From positions 269,167-333,166 of the forward strand of contig QFPW01000006.1 of assembly GCA_003241785.1 (NCBI GenBank): a stretch of DNA of 64,000 bases. The letters are read 5' to 3'. Both the position numbers and the translations under genes were made by a program. Below are positions 42,453 to 50,502 of this stretch, piece after piece (positions within the stretch are counted from its first letter, which is position 1; each line of letters opens with the position of its first letter). Source of the DNA: Rhodovulum sulfidophilum (GTDB lineage Bacteria > Pseudomonadota > Alphaproteobacteria > Rhodobacterales > Rhodobacteraceae). Below the pieces are notes generated by a model that had not been told where the DNA came from, made no database searches, and saw nothing but the letters and a program-made list of their open reading frames with translations.

Positions 42453-44489
42453 TCAGAGGATGAAGTCGGCGGCGGAATAGGCCGAGGCCGCGACCGCGCC
42501 GTCGTCGATCGCGATCTGGAACTCGATCGCGGAATCGGCGTCGGTATTGCCGTTGATGATCGTCATCGTGCCCGAGGTGGTGGCCCAGAGCCGGCCGACC
42601 CCTTTCGCCGTGCCGAAGGTGAAGTCCTGGATCCCGCCGGCGGCGGTGTTGGCGTCGATCTGCGACAGGTCGATCCTGTCCCCGAGCGCGGCGCCGGGCC
42701 GCTCGAAGGCCACCGCGCCGTCGCCGCCCCGGATGATGTCGCGCGACGCGGGGTTGCTGCCGACGGTGCTCGCGAAACGGAAGATGTCGTTGCCGGCGCC
42801 GCCGATCATCACATCGGCGCCGTTGCCGCTCTGGAAGGTGTCGTTGCCGGCGAGGCCGCGCAGCGTGTTCACGAAGGAATTGCCCGAGATCTGGTTGGCG
42901 AGCGCGTTGCCGGTGCCGTTCGCCGCGGTCGCGCCGACGAGGAAGAGGTTCTCGACATTCGTGGAGAGCGTGTGGCCGACGGTGGCATAGACGGTATCGG
43001 CGCCGCCGGCGGTTCCGGTCAGGGTCTCGGAGACCGTGTCGCCGGCGTTGTCGACGTAGTAGAAGTCGTCGCCCGCGCCGCCGACCATCGAATCCGCGCC
43101 GACTCCGCCGTCGAGGTTGTCGCTTCCCGATCCGGCGCGGAGCGTGTCGTTGCCGCCGAGCCCGCGCAGGTAGTTGTTGCCGATCGTCCCCGACATGTCG
43201 TTCGCCGAGGCGTTGCCGGTGCCGTTGATCGACGCCTCGCCGAAGAAGTAGAGGTTCTCGACATTGGCGGAGAGGGTGTAGGTGGCGTTCGAATAGACCG
43301 TGTCGGTGCCGTAGTAGGAGCCGCTGTACTCGACGATCACGTCCGAGGTGCTGTCGACGTAGTAAGTGTCGTTGCCCGCGCCACCGAGCATGCTGTCGAC
43401 CCCCGTGCCGCCATTGATGCTGTCGGCGCCTTCGTATCCGTGCAACGTGTCATTGCCGTCGAGGCCTAGCAGCGTGTCGGCGTAGTAGCCGGCGTAGATC
43501 ACGTTCGCGGATGCGTTGCCGGTCCCGCTAGCGCTTCCGCTCCAATAGTCGAACACCAAGTTCTCGACGTTCGTAGTGAGCGTCCAGCTTCCGGCGAAGG
43601 CGAGCGAGATCGTGTCTGTCCCGCCAAGAGACCCCGAGAGGGATTCGGCAACGACATCCGAGGCCGAGTCCAGATAGTAGTAATCGTTACCGGCGCCGCC
43701 TTCGAGGTAGTCGGCGCCGGCGCCGCCATCGAGATAGTCGGCTCCATCGCCGCCATAAAGGGAGTCGGATGCCAGTCCGCCGTTGAGTTCGTCGGAACCG
43801 TCTCCGCCGTAAAGCGAGTCGGACCCAGCATTGCCATAGAGATAGTCGCTCCCGCCGAGCCCGTAGAGCGCATTGTTGAAGTCATTTCCGTAAATTTCGT
43901 TCGTAAGTCCGTTGCCGGTCCCGCTCGTTCCGCTCCGTCCGGTGAGAGTGAGGGTCTCGATGCCGGCTCCGAGGGTGAAGCTCACGCTCGCGAAGACGCG
44001 ATCATAGTTCCAGGTCGTGACGCCGTCGTCCTCGACGTAGTCGCCCACGTTATCGACGTAGTAAGTATCGGAGCCTTCGCCGCCGTACATGCTGTCAACG
44101 CCCGCGCCGCCGTCGAGCGTATCGTCGTCGTTTTCGCCATAGAGCATGTCATCGCCGGTTCCGCCATAGAGCGAGTCATACCCGTCGTAACCGTAGAGCG
44201 AGTCGTTCCCGGTACCGCCGTCCATGTAGTCGCTGCCGCCGTAGCTCGACGCGGTGAAATCGTCGATCAGATCGTTGCCGTCACCACCATAGGCTGTATC
44301 GTTGCCGGCGCCGGTGTAGATCTCGTCGTCGCCGCCGTAGCCGTCGAGGTAGTCGTTCCCGCCCATGCCGTAAATGATGTCGGCGACCGCGGTGGGATAG
44401 AAGACGCCGGACGGGCTGATCGTCACTCCGGACGAGACATATCCATAGTAGATCGTGTTCCCGCTGGAGTTACCAGTAAACGTCGCCAT
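42453..44489 (-). CDS. RTX calcium-binding repeat protein, probably type I secreted
   Basis: A 678-residue protein with no N-terminal signal. It contains many GGxGxDxxx nonapeptides (GGTGDDMLYG, GGAGADYLEGG, GGAGNDTYYVD) that fold into calcium-filled beta rolls. Four modules of about 110-130 residues each run from an N(V/I)ENLxxxG segment through NGTGNxxAN and GLxGNDTL to YYVDxxxD. The end, AYSAADFIL, looks like a type I secretion signal. No enzymatic domain is seen. The N-terminal half is Tyr/Ser-rich, and its gene part (about 43.3-44.5 kb) is clearly less GC-rich than neighbours. GGAGAA precedes ATG 44489. No hlyB/hlyD/tolC genes are adjacent. Confidence 0.88.
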   Translation of the reverse strand: MATFTGNSSGNTIYYGYVSSGVTISPSGVFYPTAVADIIYGMGGNDYLDGYGGDDEIYTGAGNDTAYGGDGNDLIDDFTASSYGGSDYMDGGTGNDSLYGYDGYDSLYGGTGDDMLYGENDDDTLDGGAGVDSMYGGEGSDTYYVDNVGDYVEDDGVTTWNYDRVFASVSFTLGAGIETLTLTGRSGTSGTGNGLTNEIYGNDFNNALYGLGGSDYLYGNAGSDSLYGGDGSDELNGGLASDSLYGGDGADYLDGGAGADYLEGGAGNDYYYLDSASDVVAESLSGSLGGTDTISLAFAGSWTLTTNVENLVFDYWSGSASGTGNASANVIYAGYYADTLLGLDGNDTLHGYEGADSINGGTGVDSMLGGAGNDTYYVDSTSDVIVEYSGSYYGTDTVYSNATYTLSANVENLYFFGEASINGTGNASANDMSGTIGNNYLRGLGGNDTLRAGSGSDNLDGGVGADSMVGGAGDDFYYVDNAGDTVSETLTGTAGGADTVYATVGHTLSTNVENLFLVGATAANGTGNALANQISGNSFVNTLRGLAGNDTFQSGNGADVMIGGAGNDIFRFASTVGSNPASRDIIRGGDGAVAFERPGAALGDRIDLSQIDANTAAGGIQDFTFGTAKGVGRLWATTSGTMTIINGNTDADSAIEFQIAIDDGAVAASAYSAADFIL

Positions 44490-44580
44490 GAGAAAATTCT
44501 CCGCCAAAAGGCATGATATCACTGGTGGCGCGATCTAATTCGCACGCATAAATGAAGAATCAAGAATAACGAAATCACCC

Positions 44581-44598
44581 ACCAGAGAATCGTCTGGT
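44581..44598. promoter_or_regulatory. Perfect dyad upstream of RTX gene
   Basis: ACCAGA and TCTGGT are separated by six bases, 92 bases before the RTX start. It lies in a 296-base AT-richer gap (44490-44785) between the RTX gene and the cytochrome gene, which holds no other gene. A weak TTGATT/TTAGAT pair with a 19-bp spacer lies closer to the RTX start on the minus strand. Confidence 0.35.
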
Positions 44599-44785
44599 AA
44601 CACTTCCGTTATGGAATGCAAGCGGTGATTGCAACGACTGGCACGCGCCAAAAGATCCGGAGACCGGCGCGCGGTTCTCCGTCTGCGCGGAAAGCGCGTA
44701 AGATGTTCTTACAGGCCCGAGGTCAAGGCGCGGTCCCACCTGGAGGTGCCACAGCTTCAGGTTGTGGGAGCGACTCGGGCCCGGC

Positions 44786-45229
44786 TCAGGGCCAGGGGTA
44801 GGGGGCGAGCACCTTGCCCTCCGAGGCGAGGCGGGCGGCGATCTCGGCCCGGCGGGCGACCACGTCGGGGACGTGCTCGGCGCGGCGCCGGCGCACCTCT
44901 TCCTCGGTGAAGGGCGGCGCGGGGGTCTCGCTCCAGTGGGCCACGACGTAGTTCATCACCTCGGCGATCTCGGCGTCGTCGAGGCTCGCGCCGACGACGC
45001 CCGGCACGTGCATGATATAGGTCCGGCCGGCGTCGTCGTTCGCGAGGAACTCGACCGAGTTCGGGAAGGCGGGCACGCCGCCGATCTCGGTGCCGAGCCC
45101 CTCCATCCCGTGGCAGCCGGCGCAGCGCAGGATGTAGTTCGCCCGCGCCTGCGCGAAGGCGCCCCCGGCGCCGAGCGCGGGGGCGAGGGCGATGAGCGCG
45201 CCGAGCAGGATCGGGCCGGGGCGCATCAT
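44786..45229 (-). CDS. Periplasmic c-type cytochrome, last gene of amine dehydrogenase cluster
   Basis: A 147-residue monohaem cytochrome with a signal peptide ending at AFAQA and the haem motif CAGCH (Cys36-His40). The likely axial Met is in YIMHVPGV. About 45 charged C-terminal residues follow (EEEVRRRRAEHVPDVVARRAEI). This protein type is often found beside quinoprotein amine dehydrogenases and would take electrons from the enzyme. Its ATG overlaps the stop of the upstream cytochrome (ATGA). Confidence 0.82.
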   Translation of the reverse strand: MMRPGPILLGALIALAPALGAGGAFAQARANYILRCAGCHGMEGLGTEIGGVPAFPNSVEFLANDDAGRTYIMHVPGVVGASLDDAEIAEVMNYVVAHWSETPAPPFTEEEVRRRRAEHVPDVVARRAEIAARLASEGKVLAPYPWP

Positions 45230-45660
45230 CCGCCCTTGCGCATCGCCCTGAGGTCGGCGTGCGACGGCGGGGCGGCGCGGTCGGCGGTCATCATCTCGGT
45301 CGAGACCGTCGCTCCGGACAGGCCGCCGAGCGTCGCGAGCACGTAGGTCGCGACCTCCGCCGCCTCGGCGTCGGAGAGATGCGCCTGTGCCGGCATGGCG
45401 AGGCCGATGTAGTCGATCCCGGCGGCGTTGATCCGGCCGGTCAGCCCGGAGGAGATCACGCCCGCCACGTAGGCGGGCGCCTTGTCGCCCAGCCCCGCCC
45501 AGAAATCGGCGAGGTCGAGCGGGGGGGCGAGGCCGGGATTGCCGACCCCCGCCTCGCCATGGCAGGCGGCGCAGGTGTCGGCGAAGATCGAGGCTCCGTC
45601 GGCGAGCGCCGCGCCGGGAAGCGCGGCCATGGCTACGGCGACCAGCGATCCTTTATTCAT
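45226..45660 (-). CDS. Periplasmic c-type cytochrome in amine dehydrogenase cluster
   Basis: A 144-residue monohaem class I cytochrome. The signal peptide ends at AALA, the haem motif is CAACH (Cys30-His34), and the axial Met is probably in IGLAMPAQAHL. The C-terminal 35 residues (VSTEMMTADRAAPPSHADLRAMRKGG, in part) are hydrophilic. The ATG overlaps the mauA stop by eight bases (ATGAATAA), so it is tightly coupled to the small subunit. A role in passing electrons from TTQ to the respiratory chain, in place of amicyanin, is likely. Confidence 0.82.
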   Translation of the reverse strand: MNKGSLVAVAMAALPGAALADGASIFADTCAACHGEAGVGNPGLAPPLDLADFWAGLGDKAPAYVAGVISSGLTGRINAAGIDYIGLAMPAQAHLSDAEAAEVATYVLATLGGLSGATVSTEMMTADRAAPPSHADLRAMRKGG

Positions 45661-46174
45661 CGGCGAGCCCGACGACGACCGAGACGGTGCAGTGATAACC
45701 GGTGTTGGCGTTGGCCATGCACCAGTTGATGTCGTTGTAGAGGCCCATCCGGTAGCCCGGCCGCTCGCCCTTCGAGGTGAAGCAGAAGGTCGAGTTCGAG
45801 ACCGAGGCCTTGCCGCAGCAGTCGTTGTAGGAAACGAGATAATCCTTGCCGTCGTCGGGGTTGGTGCAGGTGCCGACCCAGGAGACCGACGAGGCCTCGG
45901 AGCCCGGCGGGCAGGAGGTGAGCGATCCGCCCGAGGTCGAGCACAGGTTGCCGTCGAGCGCGCAGTGGCGCCAGTAGGAGCAGACGTCCTCGCCGGTCTC
46001 GGCCGCGCGGGCCCGGCGGTCGAAGGGCAGGACCGGGACGAGGCCGACGCCGACCAGCGTGGCGCCCGCCTTGGCGAGGAAGCTGCGGCGGCCGTGCGTC
46101 CGGGCCGACTGGCGCGCCCCGCCCTCCACAGTCTTGTCGAGGATCCTCAGGAATTTGTCGATCATGGGTGTCAT
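45653..46174 (-). CDS. mauA: Methylamine/amine dehydrogenase small subunit (TTQ protein)
   Basis: A 173-residue preprotein with a twin-arginine leader (RRSFLAKAG, residues 29-37). The mature part aligns with MauA: SYWRHCALDGN, TSCPPG, SWVGTC, SYNDCCG, NWCMA, HCTVS. The two tryptophans that become tryptophan tryptophylquinone are Trp99 and Trp151 (Trp57 and Trp108 of Paracoccus), and the residues equal to Asp32, Asp76 and Thr122 are kept (Asp74, Asp118, Thr163). Of twelve conserved cysteines ten remain; those equal to Cys38 and Cys86, a disulfide pair, are missing. The start could also be ATG 46165. Confidence 0.9.
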   Translation of the reverse strand: MTPMIDKFLRILDKTVEGGARQSARTHGRRSFLAKAGATLVGVGLVPVLPFDRRARAAETGEDVCSYWRHCALDGNLCSTSGGSLTSCPPGSEASSVSWVGTCTNPDDGKDYLVSYNDCCGKASVSNSTFCFTSKGERPGYRMGLYNDINWCMANANTGYHCTVSVVVGLADE

Positions 46175-46200
46175 GTCCTCACGGGGGAGTGGAGTGTCGG

Positions 46201-46797
46201 TCAGGCGGGCTGGGTCTCGCCCGCCGCGAGGCTCTGGATCGAGGGGCGGCCGAGCTCGGCGGCGTGGAACAGGCTCTCGAGCTGTTCGCGGTTGTTGACG
46301 AGCCCCTTGGCGCGGATCCGGCCGGTCCCGTCGATCAGGATCGCGAAGGGCAGCTTCGCGACCTTGAAGGTCATGCCGAGCTCGGAGGAGAGCGCGTAGG
46401 GGAAGTCCTCGAGCCGCTCCTTGGCGATCATGCGCCGGTGCGGCTCGGGATTGCCGTCCGAGGCGAGCACGACGTCGAGCCAGTCGGACTCGGCGCGGGC
46501 CGCGTCGCGCAGCGCCGGGACGAGAGCCTTGCAGATCGGGCAGGTCGTCGAGAGGAAGAAGACGAGCTGGCTGCGCCCGCCGTTGTCGCCGAGGGTGAGC
46601 CCGGGGCCGTTGAGGTTCGGGAGCGCCAGCGCCGGAGCCCTGGCGCCGATGTCCGGGCCGGTGTCGGAGATCATCGCGCCGACCGGCTGCACGCGCTCGA
46701 GCAGGACGCCGATCTGGCGCGCCAGCGCGAAGACGACGGCGATCAGGACGAGGACGGTGACCCAGAGCAGGCCGACGGCGAAGGTGAGAAGTTCCAT
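46201..46797 (-). CDS. mauD: MauD, thiol-disulfide isomerase for amine dehydrogenase
   Basis: A 198-residue protein with an N-terminal membrane anchor (LLWVTVLVLIAVVFALARQIGVLL) and a periplasmic thioredoxin-like domain with the active-site motif CPIC (STTCPICKALVPAL). In methylotrophs MauD is needed for correct disulfides and stability of the cysteine-rich small subunit. It lies 26 bases upstream of mauA and 10 bases after mauE. Confidence 0.93.
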   Translation of the reverse strand: MELLTFAVGLLWVTVLVLIAVVFALARQIGVLLERVQPVGAMISDTGPDIGARAPALALPNLNGPGLTLGDNGGRSQLVFFLSTTCPICKALVPALRDAARAESDWLDVVLASDGNPEPHRRMIAKERLEDFPYALSSELGMTFKVAKLPFAILIDGTGRIRAKGLVNNREQLESLFHAAELGRPSIQSLAAGETQPA

Positions 46798-46807
46798 GTC
46801 CCTCTCC

Positions 46808-47341
46808 TCAGGACTGGTCCGCGGCGAGGCGGATATGCCCCGCGTTGGCGAGAAGGCGCTCGATGATCGCGTAGAGGCACCAGAGCGTGAGCCCGCCCGC
46901 GACCGCGAGCGCCGCGCCGGCCACGCCCGCGCCACCGGCGGGCAGGAAGGCGAGCGCGAGCGCGAGCGCGGCGAGCACGAGGTTGCGCGCGATGGTGAGC
47001 GCCGAGACGAATTGCGGCGCGCCGCCGCAGCCGCAGTCGATCCGCCGCTGGCCCCGGCGCAGCGCGCCGGCCATCGCCCAGGCGTAGCCGAGCAGCAGGA
47101 CGGCGGTGCCCGCGGCGCCGAGGGCCCGGGTCGCCGGCAGGATGAGGGCCACGAGCAGGAGCGCCTCGGCCGCGATCACGGCGCGGGTCGCGAGCGCCTC
47201 GCGGCCCGGCGGCGCGACGCCGTAGTCGGCGACGAAGCCGGTGGTCTCGAGGAAGGCCTGCGACTTGTGCCAGGCCGCGCGCAGGAGGAGCGCGGCGAGG
47301 AATACCGTCAGCGTGCCGCCCGTGAGCGTGGCGCCGTCCAT
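46808..47341 (-). CDS. mauE: MauE, membrane partner of MauD
   Basis: A 177-residue protein with four or five hydrophobic segments in a DoxX/VKOR-like plan and the conserved motif RIDCGCGGAP, whose cysteines probably exchange disulfides with MauD. ATG 47341 follows GAGG; GTG 47344 is one codon upstream. Known MauE is required for mature methylamine dehydrogenase. It sits between the large subunit gene and mauD. Confidence 0.9.
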   Translation of the reverse strand: MDGATLTGGTLTVFLAALLLRAAWHKSQAFLETTGFVADYGVAPPGREALATRAVIAAEALLLVALILPATRALGAAGTAVLLLGYAWAMAGALRRGQRRIDCGCGGAPQFVSALTIARNLVLAALALALAFLPAGGAGVAGAALAVAGGLTLWCLYAIIERLLANAGHIRLAADQS

Positions 47342-47348
47342 CACCGCC

Positions 47349-48488
47349 TCACTGGCTCGTCGCGACCAGCGCGACGAACCCGCCCATGTCCTCGGCGGTC
47401 GCGGTCAGCTTCGCGGCCGACTTGGCCTCCGGGTCCACCTCGTAGCGGTTCACGGTCGCCTCGTCGTCGCTCGCGGTGAAGAGCACGGGCGGCGAGCTCT
47501 TCGAGACCGCGATCGACTTCTCGTCATGCGCGACCGAGCGGTAGAGCAGGGTCTTGCCCGCGACGTCGATCGCCCAGATCTCCTTGGCCGGGTCCTTGTG
47601 CGAGCCCTCGGCCGCGTCCGGATGCATCAGCACGAAGGCGACGCCGGTCTCGGGGTGATAGGCGATCACCTCGGAGCCGCCGGGCGCCCAGCCCTCGACG
47701 CCGGGGCCCATCGGGAAGGTCTCCGCGACCGTCGCGGCGCCATCCTTGAAGGTCACGCGAGTGATGTTACCGCCGAAGGAGGCGAAGAGCAGGTCGTCGC
47801 CCGCGCGCGCCGGATTGGTGAAGAGCGCGTCGGCGTCGGGGTCGAACACGCCCGCCACCTTGACGGGCTCGGCGATCGCGCCGTCCGCCGCGACGGCGCT
47901 GACCTGCAGCGAGCCGTCGCCGCAGAGCGACAGGAAGCTCATGCCGGTCGCGGCCGGGATCGCGCCCCAGCAGCCGGGCGTCGGCACCTCGGCGATCGGC
48001 GCGCCGGCGGCGAGATCGACCACGGTGACCGAGGTCGCGGGCGTCGCGTTCTGCACCAGCAGGTATTTCTCGCCATCGGCGAGGCTCAGCATCGCGGGCT
48101 GCGATTCCACCATCGCGGCCTTCGACGGGACGATGATCTCGCGCTTGAGGCTCAGCGTGTCGACGTCCCATTCGGCGACGACGCTCTCGGTCGGGCCGGA
48201 GATGATGCGCTTGGGATAGTTGGACATCGTGTAGAGCGTCTTGCCGTCGGCGCTCAGCGCCATCTGCGCCTGGAGCCCGGGGGTGATGTTGCCCTTGTTG
48301 GTCAGGTCCTCGCCCGCGAGCACGTTGATCTTCGAGGCGCCGCTCCAGCTCTGGTCGAGCGAGAAGACGTTCGGGCCGGGGGCGATGGTCGCCTCGACCG
48401 TCAGGGTTTCGGGTTCGATCGGATCCTGCGCGAAGGCGGCCTGGGCCAGTCCAAGTCCAACGCAGCCAATCACGGTGAGTCGCTTCAT
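47349..48488 (-). CDS. mauB: Amine dehydrogenase large subunit (MauB-like)
   Basis: A 379-residue periplasmic seven-bladed beta-propeller. A signal peptide ends near AFAQD. Landmarks include NVFSLDQSWSGASKINVLAGEDL, TLYTMSNYPKRIISGPTESVVAEWDVDTL and EIWAIDVAGKTLLYRS. The large subunits hold the TTQ-bearing small subunits in an alpha2beta2 enzyme. The sequence does not decide between methylamine and aromatic amines as substrate. ATG 48488 has GAGGAG 8 bases upstream. It starts the six-gene cluster, whose genes are at most 26 bases apart. Confidence 0.88.
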   Translation of the reverse strand: MKRLTVIGCVGLGLAQAAFAQDPIEPETLTVEATIAPGPNVFSLDQSWSGASKINVLAGEDLTNKGNITPGLQAQMALSADGKTLYTMSNYPKRIISGPTESVVAEWDVDTLSLKREIIVPSKAAMVESQPAMLSLADGEKYLLVQNATPATSVTVVDLAAGAPIAEVPTPGCWGAIPAATGMSFLSLCGDGSLQVSAVAADGAIAEPVKVAGVFDPDADALFTNPARAGDDLLFASFGGNITRVTFKDGAATVAETFPMGPGVEGWAPGGSEVIAYHPETGVAFVLMHPDAAEGSHKDPAKEIWAIDVAGKTLLYRSVAHDEKSIAVSKSSPPVLFTASDDEATVNRYEVDPEAKSAAKLTATAEDMGGFVALVATSQ

Positions 48489-48818
48489 CAAGCCTGCTCC
48501 TCGGGTGCTCGGTTTCGCCCAGCCTTAGTCCAGCGGCCCCGGTGCATGCACGCCGGCCCGGCACGAAAGCGTGATCGGGAGGAAGGAAAGTTTCCTATTT
48601 GAACAGGCGGTGCCTGAAATTTCGGCATGCGAGCAAGGCCGGCGCCGCGCGCCGGGAGCGGATCTCCCGCCGGCGCCGGGAGGCGGACGCGGGCGCGAAC
48701 CGGGTCGCAATGGCGGCTTTCAGGTGGTAGGGGCAGGATGCCGGCCGTCTGGCCGGGCGGGGCGCCGCGGGACGAACCCGGGCGCTCCGGAAGGCGCTGG
48801 AACGACCGAAGGGACATC
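48489..48818. promoter_or_regulatory. Divergent mauB/lldD control region with AT-rich palindromes
   Basis: This 330-base gap separates the mau-like cluster from lldD and contains no gene. A perfect 13-bp dyad, AGGAAA-G-TTTCCT (48584-48596), and a GAAATTTC palindrome (48616-48623) stand out in otherwise GC-rich sequence about 100-130 bases upstream of mauB. They are candidate operators. No mauR-type regulator gene lies in the window. Confidence 0.4.
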
Positions 48819-49976
48819 ATGCTCGAGAACGCCCTCACCATCGACGACCTGAAGCGCATGGCGCGCCGGCGGGTGCCGAAGATGTTCTTCGACTACGCGG
48901 ATTCCGGCGCCTGGACGCAGTCGACCTACGACGCGAACGAGGCCGATTTCCGCAAGATCCTGCTGCGCCAGCGGGTGCTGGTCGACATGACCGATCGCAA
49001 CCTCGGCTCGGAGATGGTGGGCCAGCCGGTGGCGATGCCCGTGGCGCTGGCACCGACCGGGCTCACCGGCATGCAGCACGCCGATGGCGAGATCCTCGCC
49101 GCGCAGGCCGCCGAGGCCTTCGGCGTGCCCTTCTGCCTCTCCACGATGTCGATCTGCTCGATCGAGGACGTGAAGGCCAATACGACCAAGCCGTTCTGGT
49201 TCCAGCTCTACGTGATGCGCGACCGGCCCTTCATCGAGCGGCTGATCGAGCGGGCCAAGGTCGCGGGCTGTTCCGCGCTGGTGCTGACACTCGACCTGCA
49301 GATCCTCGGCCAGCGGCACAAGGACCTCCGGAACGGCCTGTCCGCGCCGCCGAAATGGACGCCGAAACACGCCTGGCAGCTCGCGACCCGGCCGCTCTGG
49401 TGCCTCGGAATGGCGCGCACCAAGCGGCACGGCTTCGGCAACATCGTGGGCCATGCCTCGGACGTCGGCGATCTCTCGTCGCTCGCCTCCTGGACCAAGG
49501 AGCAGTTCGACCCGCGGCTTTCCTGGGACGACGTCGCCTGGATCAAGGAGAAATGGGGCGGCAAGCTGATCCTGAAGGGGATCCTCGATCCCGAGGACGC
49601 GCGGCTGGCGCTCGAGTCGGGCGCCGATGCGATCATCGTCTCGAACCACGGCGGGCGGCAGCTCGACGGCGCGCGCTCGTCGATCTCGGCGCTGCCGGGG
49701 GTGCTCGAGGTGGTCGGCGACCGGATGGAGGTGCATATGGACGGGGGCGTGCGCTCCGGCCAGGACGTGCTGAAGGCGGTGGCGCTGGGCGCAAAGGGCG
49801 TCTGGATCGGCCGGCCGTTCCTCTACGGGCTCGGCGCCGGGGGCCGCGCCGGGGTGACCCGGGCGCTCGAGATCATCCGGAGCGAGCTCGACATCACGAT
49901 GGCGCTCTGCGGCCGGCGCGACATCCGCGCGATCGACGGCGCGATCCTCGACCGCGCCCCCGATCCGTTCGGCTGA
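48819..49976 (+). CDS. lldD: FMN-dependent L-lactate dehydrogenase / 2-hydroxy acid oxidase
   Basis: A 385-residue flavoprotein that oxidises L-lactate (or another 2-hydroxy acid) to the keto acid, feeding electrons to the quinone pool. It begins TIDDLKRMARRRVPKMFFDYADSGAW, binds FMN through VALAPTGLTGM and TKPFWFQLYV, and has the signature SNHGGRQLDGA with the catalytic His. The C-terminal IGRPFLYGLGAGG is typical. GAAGGG precedes ATG 48819. No lactate permease or regulator is adjacent. Confidence 0.93.
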   Translation: MLENALTIDDLKRMARRRVPKMFFDYADSGAWTQSTYDANEADFRKILLRQRVLVDMTDRNLGSEMVGQPVAMPVALAPTGLTGMQHADGEILAAQAAEAFGVPFCLSTMSICSIEDVKANTTKPFWFQLYVMRDRPFIERLIERAKVAGCSALVLTLDLQILGQRHKDLRNGLSAPPKWTPKHAWQLATRPLWCLGMARTKRHGFGNIVGHASDVGDLSSLASWTKEQFDPRLSWDDVAWIKEKWGGKLILKGILDPEDARLALESGADAIIVSNHGGRQLDGARSSISALPGVLEVVGDRMEVHMDGGVRSGQDVLKAVALGAKGVWIGRPFLYGLGAGGRAGVTRALEIIRSELDITMALCGRRDIRAIDGAILDRAPDPFG

Positions 49977-49989
49977 CGGGCGGGGCCGG

Positions 49990-50385
49990 TCAGCCGAGAT
50001 AATCCGACTGCGCGACCGGCTCCATCCAGTCGACCGTCTTGCCGTCCAGCGCCTCGTGCACGGCGATATGCGTCATCGCGACATCCGGGGCGGCGCCGTG
50101 CCAGTGCCGCTCGCCCGGGGCGAACCAGACCACGTCGCCCGGCCGGATCTCCTCGATCGGCCCGCCCTCGCGCTGGACCCGGCCGAAGCCCGCGGTCACG
50201 ACCAGCGTCTGGCCGAGCGGATGGGTGTGCCAATTGGTGCGGGCGCCGGGCTCGAAGGTGACCTGGGCCGCCGCGGCGCGGGCCGGCGACGGAGCGGTGA
50301 ACAGCGGATCGACGCGCACCACGCCGGTGAACCAGTCGGCCGGCCCCTTGCCCGAGGGCCGCGCCCCATTGCGGCTGATGTCCAT
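49990..50385 (-). CDS. Cupin-domain protein, mandelonitrile lyase/carboxymuconolactone-associated type
   Basis: A 131-residue single-domain cupin. The first cupin motif with its metal-binding histidines is NWHTHPLGQTLVVTAGFGRVQ, the second is PGDVVWFAPGERHWHGA. Such proteins are known as (R)-mandelonitrile lyase-like cupins in many genomes, but the real reaction is uncertain. GGGAGGAC lies before ATG 50385. It converges on lldD with 13 bases between the stops. Confidence 0.82.
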   Translation of the reverse strand: MDISRNGARPSGKGPADWFTGVVRVDPLFTAPSPARAAAAQVTFEPGARTNWHTHPLGQTLVVTAGFGRVQREGGPIEEIRPGDVVWFAPGERHWHGAAPDVAMTHIAVHEALDGKTVDWMEPVAQSDYLG

Positions 50386-50437
50386 GACCTGTCCTCCCTG
50401 TGGATCGGGGTGGGATAGCACGTCCGGGCGGGGGGAT

Positions 50438-50492
50438 GGTGGGCGAATCGCCCACCCTACGGCGCTTCGTAGGGTGGGCGATTCCGCCCACC
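50438..50492. repeat. Large nested palindrome, REP-like
   Basis: Two arms of 24 and 25 bases (50438-50461 and 50468-50492) are inverted copies with one extra G, around a 6-base loop GCGCTT. Each arm has its own inner palindrome (GGTGGGCGA with TCGCCCACC) followed by CTACG. The element can form a cruciform in DNA or a long hairpin in RNA. It lies between the cupin start and the end of mocF. Confidence 0.75.
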
Positions 50493-50502
50493 ACCCCCGC
50501 CG

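Noticed and set aside
42453..44489. RTX repeats read as a nucleotide satellite or CRISPR-like array
   Set aside because: The periodicity is in codons of GGxGxD nonapeptides with diverged bases, not identical DNA repeats with spacers.
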